Source of the DNA: Ardenticatenaceae bacterium
GTDB lineage: Bacteria > Chloroflexota > Anaerolineae > Promineifilales > Promineifilaceae
NCBI GenBank assembly: GCA_020634245.1
Contig: JACKCC010000019.1
Coordinates: 1 to 64,000 of the forward strand
Direction: 5' to 3'
Length of the DNA stretch: 64,000 nt
Shown here: positions 1 through 8,222 of the stretch, piece after piece
How the letters are laid out: each line of letters opens with the position of its first letter
Position numbering within the stretch: the first letter of the stretch is position 1
Notes under the pieces: model-generated
The model's input: only the letters and a program-made list of their open reading frames with translations
Databases searched by the model: none
Told to the model about the DNA's origin: nothing
Translations under genes and position numbers: made by a program

Positions 1-41
1 ATCGAATTGTCTTGGTAATCAAATTAGCAAGGAGAGCAACC

Positions 42-581
42 ATGAAAATAAAAACTGGGCTTATGAGCCTTCTACTAATCATGATAATTGTGGCCGCCTG
101 TGGCCCAGCCGTAGAAAGTAACGCCCCCCCAACCGCACCAACGAAAGGCGCGCTGGAAGCTGTAACTCAACCGGCAGATGCGCCGGCCACCGACGTACCC
201 GCAATGGCAACCGAACCCACCCCCCAACCCGATATGCCGGAAGCTTATCCACCTATGCCAACGGCCGTTCCCCTCCCCGAAAATTACCCGGCGCCGGCAC
301 AGGCTGTGGTCACGGCAGACCCCTATCCTGAAGCGGTCGATGGCTTTATCTGGATGCTGCTGCCGGCAGGTGTGCAATGCGAAGACGATGCCAGCACGTA
401 TGCCGATTTACAGGATGCGGTGGCCGGATTAACGGCCGTTTCCGTCCTCACCGGTCAGATAGAAGTAACCGAATTGAACGTCTGTGCGGCCTGCGGCTGT
501 CCCACCAGCGCCCATTACCGCGTCCAGGTCAGCGTGGCCGATGTTGGTGTTGCCCAAACCTTGGGCTGGCAGCGGGAGTAA
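42..581 (+). CDS. predicted lipoprotein of unknown function
   Basis: A 179-residue protein beginning with a lipoprotein signal peptide: a short basic start, a Leu/Ile/Met core and a VAAC lipobox with the lipidated Cys at about residue 20. The middle (about residues 25-100) is Pro/Ala/Thr-rich and low in complexity, typical of an extracellular linker. The C-terminal part has five cysteines, including a CAACGC cluster, suggesting a small disulfide- or metal-stabilised domain. ATG at 42 was chosen because AAGGAG lies 8 bases upstream; an upstream TTG has no such site. Its stop codon overlaps the aroC start by one base, so the two may be co-transcribed, although no functional link is obvious. I do not recognise a family. 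Confidence 0.7.
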   Translation: MKIKTGLMSLLLIMIIVAACGPAVESNAPPTAPTKGALEAVTQPADAPATDVPAMATEPTPQPDMPEAYPPMPTAVPLPENYPAPAQAVVTADPYPEAVDGFIWMLLPAGVQCEDDASTYADLQDAVAGLTAVSVLTGQIEVTELNVCAACGCPTSAHYRVQVSVADVGVAQTLGWQRE

Positions 582-1765
582 TGATGCGTTTACGATTTTT
601 AACTGCTGGTGAATCCCACGGCCCGGCTTTAACGGCCGTACTCGAAGGCATGCCCGCCGGTTTAACCCTGGATCGGGAAGCCATCAATTTGCAAATGGTC
701 CGCCGCCAGGTCGGTTACGGTTCCGGCGGCCGGATGAAAATCGAAAAAGATGCGGTGCAAATCACCGCCGGTTACATGAACGACATGACCACTGGCGGCC
801 CCATCGCCCTCACTGTGCCCAATTTAGATTACGCCAAATGGCGCGACCGGGAAATCATCCCCATCACCACCCCCCGCCCCGGCCACGCCGACCTGACCGG
901 CGCAGTGAAATACGGCTACAAGGAGTTACGATTGGCTTTGGAACGGGCTTCGGCACGGGAAACGGCCGTACGCGTGGCCATTGGCGCAATCTGCCGCCAA
1001 CTGCTGGAACAGTTCGGCATCACCATCGGCAGCTACGTCACCAGCATCGGTGAAGTCAAAGCCGCCATCCCCGCCGACATGCCCTATCCCGACCGCTTCG
1101 CCGCCGCCGAAAACAACGACATCCGCTGCCCCATCCCCGCCGCCGAGCAGGCCATGCGCGAACGCATTTACGCCATCATGCAGGCCAAAGACACGATTGG
1201 CGGCGTCTTTGAAGTCGTCGCCCTCAACGTACCCGTCGGCCTGGGCAGTCACGTCCACTGGGACCGCCGCCTGGATGCGCTGCTGATGGCCTCCGTCGGC
1301 TCCATCCACGCCGTCAAAGGTGTCGAAATTGGCACCGCCTTTGCCAACGCCCAGCGCCCCGGTTCCCAGGTTCATGACGAAATCTTCCTGGCCGAAGATG
1401 GGCAAACCCTTATCCGCCGCACCAATCGCAGCGGCGGCTTCGAGGGCGGTATTACCACCGGTGAACCGATCATCGTCCGCGCCGCCATGAAACCGATTTC
1501 AACCGTCCTCAATCCGCGTAAATCGGTCAATCTGGCCACCGGCCAACCGGCCGAAACCGTCTATGAACGCTCCGATTTCTGCGCTGTGCCTCGCGCCGCT
1601 ATCGTCGGCGAGGCAATGGTTGCCTTCACGCTGGCCGATGCGCTGTTGGAAAAGCTGGGCGGCGACAGTCTGGCCGAGATGAAGCCTCGTTTTGCCGCGC
1701 TGCGCCGCGCCCGCCTGGAGGATTTGCCGATGGATGATGTGGCATGGGGGTTTGGGTACGGGTGA
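581..1765 (+). CDS. aroC: chorismate synthase
   Basis: Chorismate synthase (EC 4.2.3.5) converts 5-enolpyruvylshikimate-3-phosphate to chorismate with reduced FMN, the last step of the shikimate pathway, in the cytosol. The 394-residue length is normal. It opens with the family signature LRFLTAGESHG. It then shows RRQxGYGSGGRMKIE, RPGHADLTGAxKYG, RASARETAVRVAIGA and, near the C-terminus, RSDxCAVPRAAIVGEAMVA. All are diagnostic of AroC. The start is ATG at 581 (ATG 584 is also possible), overlapping the preceding stop codon. Long reading frames upstream in this frame are not coding. No other shikimate genes are nearby. Confidence 0.97.
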   Translation: MMRLRFLTAGESHGPALTAVLEGMPAGLTLDREAINLQMVRRQVGYGSGGRMKIEKDAVQITAGYMNDMTTGGPIALTVPNLDYAKWRDREIIPITTPRPGHADLTGAVKYGYKELRLALERASARETAVRVAIGAICRQLLEQFGITIGSYVTSIGEVKAAIPADMPYPDRFAAAENNDIRCPIPAAEQAMRERIYAIMQAKDTIGGVFEVVALNVPVGLGSHVHWDRRLDALLMASVGSIHAVKGVEIGTAFANAQRPGSQVHDEIFLAEDGQTLIRRTNRSGGFEGGITTGEPIIVRAAMKPISTVLNPRKSVNLATGQPAETVYERSDFCAVPRAAIVGEAMVAFTLADALLEKLGGDSLAEMKPRFAALRRARLEDLPMDDVAWGFGYG

Positions 1766-1802
1766 AATCATGCGTCATTTTGTCATACGTCAGGGGTGAT
1801 TG

Positions 1803-2309
1803 ATGGAAGTTCGGCAAGAAGTACCGGCTGATGTTTCGGCTATTTATTCGGTGAATGAGCAAGCGTTTGGCCGGCCGGATGAGGCCAATCTGGTGGATAA
1901 ACTGCGGACCAACAACAAAATCACGCTGTCGCTGGTGGCGGAAGAGAACGGCCGTATCGTCGGCCACGTCTTGTTCAGCCCGATGACACTGGAGACAGAA
2001 ACCGGCAGCTATCCCATCATCGGGCTGGGGCCGGTGGCAGTTCTGCCGGAAATGCAGCGCCTGGGCATTGGTTCTCGTTTGATTGAAGCTGGTTTGGATT
2101 TGTTGAAGGAGCGGGGAGAAACGGCCGTTATTGTCCTCGGCCACTCCGATTATTACCCGCGCTTCGGCTTTGTCCGGGCCAGCCAGTTTGGCATCCAATC
2201 CAGCTACGATGTGCCCGATGAGGCGTTTATGGCGCTGGAGCTACAGGAAGGGAGTTTGAACGGCCGTGCCGGAGTCGTCTATTACCAGCCAGAATTTGAC
2301 GGAGTGTAA
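1803..2309 (+). CDS. GNAT family N-acetyltransferase (YhbS-like)
   Basis: A 168-residue single-domain GNAT acetyltransferase, probably transferring acetyl from acetyl-CoA to an amine; the substrate is unknown. The order of motifs fits COG3153 (YhbS-like): an N-terminal EVRQEVPADVSAIYSVNEQAF, then VGHVLFSP, then the acetyl-CoA loop LPEMQRLGIGSRLIEAGL (R/Q-x-x-G-x-G/A). This is followed by VLGHSDYYPRFGFVRASQFGI, typical of the group. ATG 1803 is preferred over TTG 1800, with AGGGGTGA just upstream. It sits 37 bases after aroC on the same strand. Confidence 0.9.
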   Translation: MEVRQEVPADVSAIYSVNEQAFGRPDEANLVDKLRTNNKITLSLVAEENGRIVGHVLFSPMTLETETGSYPIIGLGPVAVLPEMQRLGIGSRLIEAGLDLLKERGETAVIVLGHSDYYPRFGFVRASQFGIQSSYDVPDEAFMALELQEGSLNGRAGVVYYQPEFDGV

Positions 2310-2330
2310 GAATCGTCTCAAAAATTCGTG

Positions 2331-2386
2331 GTAAGGGCGTACCCTTGTGGTCGCCCAGGTGGGCAGGCACAAGACACTACCCCTAC
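2331..2386. repeat. imperfect palindromic intergenic repeat
   Basis: Between the GNAT and the serine hydrolase lies a GC-rich imperfect palindrome with arms starting GTAAGGGCGTACCCTTGTGG and ending GGCACAAG...CCCCTAC. It resembles short interspersed repeats that are common in large bacterial genomes. No second copy was seen in the window, so its repeat status is uncertain. It could also act as a transcript-end hairpin for the upstream gene. Confidence 0.35.
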
Positions 2387-2414
2387 TATTTGGGAATATC
2401 CGAAGGAGCCTTAA

Positions 2415-3896
2415 ATGAAAAACCCAGAGGATGTTTTACACAGTCTTGATGAGTTCATTCAAGAAGCCATGACCAGTTGGCAAATCCCCGGTCTGGCCGT
2501 CGGCGTCATAAAAGATGACGAAATCGTTTTCGCCCAGGGCTTTGGCGAACGCGAAATCGGCGCCAGTCAGCCGGTCGATGAAAACACTGTTTTCGCCATC
2601 GGCTCTAACACTAAAGCGTTCACGGCGACGGCGTTGGGGCTGCTGGTTCAAGAAGGCCAAATCTCATGGGATGATCCCGTTCTCCACTATCTGCCCGGCT
2701 TCCAACTATCCGATCCCTACGTCACCCGCGCCATCAAAGTCCGCGACCTGCTGTGTCATCGCAGCGGGTTGCCCACCTGGGGCGGCGATTTGCTCTCTTA
2801 TGGCTCCACCTACACTCAGGATGAAATTCTGCACCGCATTCGCCACATCCCCCTGACGTTAAGTTTTCGCAGCGATTACGGTTATTCCAACATGATGTTT
2901 TCGGCGGCGGGTAAGATTGTTACGGCCGTTACCCAATCAAGCTGGGAAACATTCATCCAACAGCGCCTCCTCCAACCGCTCAACATGACCCGCAGCAGCA
3001 CCAGCATCAATGAACTGACCTCTGCCGGCAACGTCGCTCTGCCCCACGAGAAAATCGGCGGCCAAGTCCGGGCCATCGCCTACCGCAATCTGGACAATCA
3101 TCATCCGGCCGGCGCCATCAATTCGACCGTTATCGATATGCTCCAGTGGCTGCGCTTCCAATTGAACAACGGCCTGGTTGGTGAACAACAACTGCTAAAC
3201 ACAGCCATCATCGAAGAGACGCGCAAGCCGCATACGCTCAATCCCATCCCGCCAGAAATGAAAAAAGTGATGCCGGCCACACACTTCCGCGCTTATGGGC
3301 TGGGCTGGGCCTTGACCGATTATCAAGGGCATCTCGTTGTCTCGCATGGCGGCGGCGTGGACGGTATGCTGTCGATGACCGGGATGTTACCGGAAATCAA
3401 TCTGGGCATTGTCATTTTAACCAACAAACTCCCCCACTTTCTGACATCGGCCCTGTTTTACCAGATTGTCGATGCTTTTCTGGACGTGCCCGCACACGAC
3501 TGGAACCAGGCATGGCATGAACTCGACCAGGAATTAGAAAGCAAGAAAGAGGAAAAGAAAAAGGAGTTTGCGGCAAACCGGGTTCAAGGAACGCACCCCG
3601 CCTTACATCTTGCCGAATACGCCGGAACTTACACCAGTTTGATCTATGGCAAAGCGCAAGTCACCCAAGATGGCGAAAAGCTATTCATTCAGTTATCAGC
3701 TCACCCCACTATTCGTGGCGAATTGGAACATTGGCATTACGATACGTTCCTCTGCCACTGGACGGACCCCGTGTTTGACAAAAGCATCATTCCGTTTGCC
3801 ATTGACAGGAATGGTAAGGTTGAATCGTTCAAGTTGAGAGTCCGGCCCGATTGGATAGATCCGCTGGAATATGTGTTTGATCAGGATAGAGAATAA
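2415..3896 (+). CDS. beta-lactamase-family serine hydrolase (PBP4*/class C fold)
   Basis: A 493-residue serine hydrolase of the Beta-lactamase (PF00144) family, which includes class C beta-lactamases, D-Ala-D-Ala peptidases and esterases. The three active-site motifs are visible: SNTK (Ser64, Lys67), YSN (Tyr157, Asn159) and HGG (His311), the usual replacement for KTG. The last ~110 residues, after a charged Lys/Glu linker near residue 380, form a C-terminal beta-rich domain like DUF3471. There is no signal peptide, so it is probably cytoplasmic unless exported otherwise. The start at 2415 has AAGGAG eight bases upstream. The substrate cannot be told from sequence; an esterase or peptidase is at least as likely as a true beta-lactamase. 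Confidence 0.88.
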   Translation: MKNPEDVLHSLDEFIQEAMTSWQIPGLAVGVIKDDEIVFAQGFGEREIGASQPVDENTVFAIGSNTKAFTATALGLLVQEGQISWDDPVLHYLPGFQLSDPYVTRAIKVRDLLCHRSGLPTWGGDLLSYGSTYTQDEILHRIRHIPLTLSFRSDYGYSNMMFSAAGKIVTAVTQSSWETFIQQRLLQPLNMTRSSTSINELTSAGNVALPHEKIGGQVRAIAYRNLDNHHPAGAINSTVIDMLQWLRFQLNNGLVGEQQLLNTAIIEETRKPHTLNPIPPEMKKVMPATHFRAYGLGWALTDYQGHLVVSHGGGVDGMLSMTGMLPEINLGIVILTNKLPHFLTSALFYQIVDAFLDVPAHDWNQAWHELDQELESKKEEKKKEFAANRVQGTHPALHLAEYAGTYTSLIYGKAQVTQDGEKLFIQLSAHPTIRGELEHWHYDTFLCHWTDPVFDKSIIPFAIDRNGKVESFKLRVRPDWIDPLEYVFDQDRE

Positions 3897-3930
3897 TCTA
3901 CAAAATAACGCTAAAAATCCAGACTGGTAA

Positions 3931-4401
3931 TCACTTGTGATTTCCGCTGGCTCTACGCAGCTCTTCATCCACTTGTTGTTGAACCCGTCCAAAGGAGATT
4001 TCCTTGTCCTCCCCAGCAATGGATAGAAAAGCCTTTGTCAAATTCTCCGTCGTTGATTCCACAACCCCCATATATTGGCCATAGGCAAATGCCTGTTTGG
4101 GATCGTTTTCTTCATCCCCAAAAACAGCCAATAACAACCGTTCAATCATCTGATCCATCGCCCAAAGTCGCAAATGCAGCAGTTCATGAATGACGACTCC
4201 TTCAACGTTCTCTTGTTTGGGATTGGCGACATTGATCATCAATACTGCTTTCTGGTCGTCTTCGTCAATTTTAATGTCGCCGGTTTTTCGCCATTCGATA
4301 TCTACAACTTGCAGCCGAATATCCCAATCCCGCAAACGTAAAATACCCTGCCATTTGGATAAATATCTCTGGATTGTTTCAGTTTGTACCTGAATGGACA
4401 T
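3931..4401 (-). CDS. HExxH putative metallopeptidase-like protein
   Basis: A 156-residue protein with a single HELLH zinc-binding motif (His72, His76) in GVVIHELLHLRLW, the signature of zincin metallopeptidases. The N-terminal half is beta-rich and the C-terminal half looks helical. A glutamate downstream of the motif may supply the third ligand, but I cannot identify it. There is no signal peptide. A good ribosome binding site (AGGAGG) precedes the ATG at 4401. It resembles short phage- or plasmid-type HExxH proteins, but I do not recognise a named family. It converges on the serine hydrolase, with 34 bases between the stops. Confidence 0.65.
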   Translation of the reverse strand: MSIQVQTETIQRYLSKWQGILRLRDWDIRLQVVDIEWRKTGDIKIDEDDQKAVLMINVANPKQENVEGVVIHELLHLRLWAMDQMIERLLLAVFGDEENDPKQAFAYGQYMGVVESTTENLTKAFLSIAGEDKEISFGRVQQQVDEELRRASGNHK

Positions 4402-4698
4402 CTTACCTCCTAGTCGGTTGAAAAGAGAATGAGGAAATTATACTCGCAAATTGGTGGAGGGAACGACCGCTCAACAACCAAGCAAGACACGACGATAGCG
4501 TCACCTGTAGCGAAAAATCGTCATAAAGAATCCCTGCAAGGCTTTCCAAAAATTCTTGTGTTCCCTCTCAACGTATGGTAATCTAAACTTAGTTTTTCAT
4601 CCGAGGTGTAGGGAGCCATCACACCTTTTTCTCGATACCCCATCCCTAGAAAGTAAAAAGGCATACACCTAATTCACTATATGAGTAAGGAGGTTGAA
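4402..4698. other. intergenic region upstream of an IS-truncated gene
   Basis: About 300 bases with no gene. The region is more AT-rich than its neighbours. It presumably holds the promoter of the minus-strand HExxH gene and of the truncated plus-strand gene at 4699; a weak TTGTGT...TATGGTAAT pair near 4555-4580 is the best candidate. The string ATTATACTCGCAA near 4436 recurs in the leader of the Ca2+-ATPase gene (about 26770). Confidence 0.4.
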
Positions 4699-4755
4699 AT
4701 GAATTGGCGGGGTTCACTAGTGTTGTTATTAATAATGTGTTCGGTAGGGACGGAA
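4699..4755 (+). pseudogene. 5' remnant of a secreted/lipoprotein gene cut by the IS3-family element
   Basis: An excellent ribosome binding site (TAAGGAGG at 4685-4692) precedes ATG 4699. The first 19 codons read as a signal peptide: MNWRGSLVLLLIMCSVGTE. The frame then runs directly into the IS3-family terminal repeat at 4756 and stops at 4794 inside the element. I infer that the rest of the gene was removed by the insertion and an associated deletion, since no continuation is found on the other side. Confidence 0.6.
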
Positions 4756-4876
4756 TGTGTCAATAGTTTTGAGACACGAAAACCGATAAATTAGTGAGCA
4801 ATCTCTCGCTCACCGGGCTGATGGATAAGGGGATAACTCTCCGCTGCGCTGCGAGTTACCCCCTTACCCACAGCCT

Positions 4877-5881
4877 CTACGACGACTGACCATCCCTCTC
4901 CAGAGGGGGATTAATCCAGACGGCCGTTGGCAACTTCGGGGCAACGGGCTGACCCTGCACAAAGCGTTCTGGATACTTCTCAAAAGCGGCCGTTAACACC
5001 GCTTGACGCTTGACCCTCAATTCAGCAGCCTGTCCATAATGAACCGTGGCCGGGGTCATCAGGCCCAGGCTGGTATGCCGGTGCTCATGGTTGTACCAAT
5101 GGAAGAACGGCCGCGCCCAGGTGCGGGCATGGTGTAGAGAGCCAAACCGGTCAGGATAATCCGGACGGTATTTCATCGTTTTGAACTGCGCCTCAGAAAA
5201 AGGATTGTCATCGGAGGTGTAAGGTCGGGAATGGCTCTTGCCCACCCCCAGGTCGGCCAGCAGCAGGGCCAACGTCTTGCTAGTCATGGAACTGCCCCGG
5301 TCAGCATGGAGAACCAACTGTTCTGGTTCAATCCCCTGTTTGGTGCAGCTGTCGGCCACCAACTGTTTGGCCAATGATGCCAGTTCCCGCTGAGCGATCA
5401 GGTAACCGACCACATAGCGGCTGAAGATGTCAAGAATGGTGTACATGTAATAGTAGACGTGGGGCACAGGCCCCCGCAGCTTGGTGATGTCCCACGACCA
5501 CACCTGATTAGGAGTCATGGCCACCAGTTCTGGTTTCTTGTAGACTGGATGCCGTTTCTGGTTACGCCGTTCGTGTACCTCAGCGTTTTGCCGCAGGATA
5601 CGATACATCGTGCTCGCCGAGCAGAGATATTCCCCCTCATCCAGCAGTGTGCCATACACCTGGCGCGGCGAGCTGTCCACAAAGCGCTCACTGTTGAGCA
5701 TGGCCCGCACCGCTTCCCGTTCCGCCGGTGGCAGCGCTCGTGGTGATGGGGTTACTGCCTTCGATTCCCGAACTGGCTTTTCCTGCTGCTGCCGGTAGTA
5801 GCTGCTACGGGGATAGGCCAGGTGGCGACATGCCTCCTGCGTGCTGGTCTGTTCAGCCAATTCGGTCACATTCTCTCTCAC
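4877..5881 (-). CDS. IS3-family transposase OrfB (DDE integrase domain)
   Basis: A 334-residue transposase catalytic subunit. Residues 1-100 hold the HTH_21-type region (ACRHLAYPRSSYYR). The rve integrase core follows with its DDE residues: Asp in VWSWDITKL, Asp in VLHADRGSSMTS, and Glu in NPFSEAQFKTMKYRPDYPDRF. The C-terminus carries the usual WYNHEHRHTSLGLMTPATVHYG. Its ATG overlaps the orfA stop as ATGA, which suggests translational coupling rather than the classic -1 frameshift. It appears intact. Confidence 0.93.
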   Translation of the reverse strand: MRENVTELAEQTSTQEACRHLAYPRSSYYRQQQEKPVRESKAVTPSPRALPPAEREAVRAMLNSERFVDSSPRQVYGTLLDEGEYLCSASTMYRILRQNAEVHERRNQKRHPVYKKPELVAMTPNQVWSWDITKLRGPVPHVYYYMYTILDIFSRYVVGYLIAQRELASLAKQLVADSCTKQGIEPEQLVLHADRGSSMTSKTLALLLADLGVGKSHSRPYTSDDNPFSEAQFKTMKYRPDYPDRFGSLHHARTWARPFFHWYNHEHRHTSLGLMTPATVHYGQAAELRVKRQAVLTAAFEKYPERFVQGQPVAPKLPTAVWINPPLERDGQSS

Positions 5882-6339
5882 GATTCGTCTCCGGTTTCCT
5901 GTTCCAGGGTAATCCCCAGTATCTCGGAGAGTTTTTTTTGCGCCTCGATAATCAGTTCCGCTTTTTCCACCTGTCGGCTCAGTCGGGCATTTTCCCGGCG
6001 TAGCCGGCGCATCTCTTCGGCTTCAGAATTGCTTTTCGGCCCTCGTTTCCGAGGTGCCAACCCCGCCAGTTGTCCGGCTTCTTGCTGCCGTCGCCAGGTG
6101 GTCAGGTGGGATGAATACAACCCTTCCCGGCGCAACAATCTGCCAATACCTCCCGGTTGCTCCCGGCACTTTTCAGCTTCTTCCAGAACCCACAGTTTGT
6201 AGGCGGCCGTGAAGGTGCGTCTTTCTGCTTTGGGCGTCCGGGGCAGTACCTCTGGATCAGGCCGGTTGTCGGCACCTATGCCATTTTTGTTGAGTTTCTC
6301 TCCATTCTTTTGTGTCATGATGTTCCTCTTCGCCCTCAA
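5878..6339 (-). CDS. IS3-family transposase OrfA (HTH protein)
   Basis: A 153-residue DNA-binding subunit of the IS3 transposase. A helix-turn-helix of the HTH_8/IS911 type spans about residues 40-90 (RRTFTAAYKLWVLEEAEKC...LLRREGLYSSHLTTWRRQ). A leucine-zipper-like coiled coil with Arg/Glu heptads follows (EEMRRLRRENARLSRQVEKAELIIEAQKKL). ATG 6339 or the internal ATG seven codons later could be the start. It overlaps orfB by four bases. Confidence 0.88.
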   Translation of the reverse strand: MRAKRNIMTQKNGEKLNKNGIGADNRPDPEVLPRTPKAERRTFTAAYKLWVLEEAEKCREQPGGIGRLLRREGLYSSHLTTWRRQQEAGQLAGLAPRKRGPKSNSEAEEMRRLRRENARLSRQVEKAELIIEAQKKLSEILGITLEQETGDES

Positions 6340-6388
6340 ATTCTACACTAAATTCTGAGTATGAAGTGTCCCACCCTATATTGACACA

Positions 6389-6840
6389 ATGGGTGGTCAC
6401 ACCGCGGGCATATTCGGTTGACCGGTCTCGCGTGACAACTTCAATACCTGGATGGTCTTTCAGCCACTGTTCGACCGTTTCGGCCGTACGGTCAGGCAAA
6501 AGGTCGATAACTTGGTGACGTTCCAGATCCACCAGAATAGTGCCATAAGCCGTACCTTTCCGCTTCGCCCAATCATCCACTCCCACAACGCGCGGCATCG
6601 CTGTCGGGCTGGCAAACAAGCGGCGAATAATTCGGAGCAATGTGGTGGCGCTGGTTGGCAACTGTAAGAGAACCAACAGTCGCGCCGCCGCGGCGCCATC
6701 TAAAGCCTGAGCTGTATGGTAAAGGGCGGTGATAAATCGCTCTGTCTTCTGCGCATAAGGTTGCAGTAGTTGGGGTAGCCGCTCGGAAAACGTGCGTTTG
6801 GCACAACTTGAATTGTGACAGCGAAAACGTCGAACCTGTA
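6389..6840 (-). pseudogene. ISL3 transposase, middle part
   Basis: Continues the transposase started at 8093. Removing the IS982 element and one copy of CTGTA restores an open frame through RRFRCHNSSCAKRTFSE (second zinc-ribbon knuckle). It then reads TSATTLLRII (HTH) and VVGVDDWAKRKGTAYGTILVDLE, holding the catalytic Asp of the DDE_Tnp_ISL3 domain, to VVTRDRSTEYARGV. Beyond this the frame enters the IS3 terminal repeat. The C-terminal third with the last catalytic residue is absent, so the protein is dead. Confidence 0.85.
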
Positions 6841-7880
6841 ACTCTAATTGCTAACCTCAAAAGGTAAGGTTGACGAATTTGCCTCCCAACTTACACTCCT
6901 AAAGTTTGACACCACATCAGACAAAGGAGTATCCGATGAGAGGCTTAACAGATTATATTACACAGGCAGCATGGAGCGATATTTTGACGGTTCAATATGT
7001 TTTGGTAGATGATTCTTATCAACAACTGGATGTCCATATTTTGCCTGAGCGCAAATTTGCACCACAAGGGACGCCTTGCTTTAGTGATTCTGAGGTCATC
7101 ACCATTGCCCTTTTGGGAGAGATGGTTTTTGCCGGTGATGAAGATAAAACACTGCACTTTATACGACAATATCATCTCGACATGTTTCCTCATTTGCTCG
7201 ATAACTCTCGTTTCAATCGCCGTCGTCATCAGCTAGCGGGCGTCATGGAAGCGATTCGAGAGCATTTGCGAGACCGTTGGCGGGCAAAACATCCTCTAGA
7301 TATCGAAACAGAAAACTTGCGTATCGTGGATAGTGCGCCCATCTCTATCTGCACCTATACTCGTGGTGGTCGTTGCCAGAGCATCCCATTAGATTGGCGA
7401 GATGAATGGTTTGGCGTTTGTACCAGCAAGAAAGCCAAGTTTTTTGGCGCGCGTTGCCACATAACAACGACCCTAGACCAGATGATTGACACCTGGTTAC
7501 TAGCTCCGGGTTCTTATGATGACCGTAAACCCATGGCCGCCTTGTTAGAAAATCGTCATGGACTGTCCGTTATCGGCGACAAAGGCTATGTCAGTGAAGA
7601 CCTCGCCCATCGTTTGTGGGAAGATGACCAACATCTACTCCTTGCTTTGAAGAAGGATAATCAAACAGAACAATGGCCTGACGGAATCCAACGAATATTG
7701 GGTTATTTGCGCCATCGGGTCGAAACAGCCTTTAGTGTGCTGGAAAACGTATTCGATTTTGAAAGTCCTAAATCCCGTTCGCTTGCTGGGTTGATTGCTC
7801 GGACAACCACGAAGATTTTGGCTTATACCATTAGCTTCTTTCTTGCCGAGATTCTCACCCCAGAGCTTAGCAATTAGAGT
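6841..7880. mobile_element. IS982-family insertion sequence with 5-bp target duplication
   Basis: A 1040-bp element with perfect 14-bp terminal inverted repeats ACTCTAATTGCTAA (6841-6854 and, inverted, 7867-7880). It is flanked by the direct repeat CTGTA (6836-6840 and 7881-7885). The AC terminal dinucleotide and about 1-kb size fit IS982. It lies inside the ISL3 transposase gene, and excising it with one CTGTA restores the ISL3 reading frame exactly. The insertion is therefore recent relative to ISL3 decay. Confidence 0.92.
6936..7877 (+). CDS. IS982-family transposase
   Basis: A 313-residue DDE transposase. The start at ATG 6936 has AAAGGAGT just upstream. An alternative TTG at 6906 has no such site. 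Motifs in order are: CFSDSEVITIALL; NSRFNRRRHQL; the first catalytic Asp in IVDSAPISICTYTRGGRC; the second in VIGDKGYVSEDLAHRLW; and Glu in HRVETAFSVLENVFDFESPKSRSLAGLIARTTTKILAY. All are IS982 hallmarks. The frame is intact and the gene ends three bases before the terminal repeat's outer edge, so the element may still be active. Confidence 0.92.
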   Translation: MRGLTDYITQAAWSDILTVQYVLVDDSYQQLDVHILPERKFAPQGTPCFSDSEVITIALLGEMVFAGDEDKTLHFIRQYHLDMFPHLLDNSRFNRRRHQLAGVMEAIREHLRDRWRAKHPLDIETENLRIVDSAPISICTYTRGGRCQSIPLDWRDEWFGVCTSKKAKFFGARCHITTTLDQMIDTWLLAPGSYDDRKPMAALLENRHGLSVIGDKGYVSEDLAHRLWEDDQHLLLALKKDNQTEQWPDGIQRILGYLRHRVETAFSVLENVFDFESPKSRSLAGLIARTTTKILAYTISFFLAEILTPELSN

Positions 7881-8093
7881 CTGTAGTTGCAGCCGGACAA
7901 CTTTCGCGCCAATCGGCAGGTCTTGTGGGGACCGCGTATAGTAAGTGTGTACGCTGCTGGATAACTGAGTACAGTTGGGACAAGCTACCATCGTAGCTGT
8001 ACTATGAGCCTGAATGGTTAAGCTCCACTCATCGGTGAGGATCTGATCTATTTTGCAACCGGGCACAAGATCTGTGGCAAGAGTAAAAGCCAT
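7881..8093 (-). pseudogene. ISL3 transposase, 5' part
   Basis: The N-terminal 71 codons of an ISL3-family transposase. They hold the first zinc-ribbon knuckle CPNC, then VHTYYTRSPQDLPIGAKVVRLQLQ, the conserved ISL3 N-terminal pattern. The frame runs into the IS982 terminal repeat at 7880 and resumes at 6840. Confidence 0.85.
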
Positions 8094-8222
8094 GAGTAGC
8101 CTCCTGATGTGATTTCAGGGGTCATAGCTTATCCACAATGCTTATTCTACGAAAGTTTTTGCACCAAAGTTGGTGAAGAACCAGTTTTTGGGGTCAGTAT
8201 AGTCTTCCGTTCCCCAAACCCA

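Larger units (their letters stand above)
4756..6388. mobile_element. IS3-family insertion sequence
   Basis: A complete 1633-bp element. The ends are inverted repeats starting TGTGTCAATA (4756-4765 on the plus strand and 6379-6388 on the minus strand), followed at both ends by eight bases and then GACAC. It encodes orfA and orfB on the minus strand. The flanks (GGAA left, ATGG right) show no target duplication. One side is a truncated secreted gene and the other a truncated ISL3 transposase. This fits an IS-mediated deletion or recombination after insertion. Confidence 0.85.
6389..8182. mobile_element. ISL3-family element remnant, split by IS982 and cut by IS3
   Basis: The transposase is ISL3-like. 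The right end at 8161-8182 read on the minus strand starts GGTTCTTCACCAACTTTGG, which fits known ISL3-family termini beginning GG(C/T)TCTTC. The element is interrupted by a complete IS982-family element at 6841-7880. Its 3' part, including the other terminal repeat, is missing at the junction with the IS3-family element at 6388/6389. Confidence 0.75.

Noticed and set aside
2415..3896. True class C beta-lactamase resistance gene
   Set aside because: It has the fold and SxxK/YxN motifs, but no signal peptide and an HGG third motif; the broad family is mostly esterases and peptidases.
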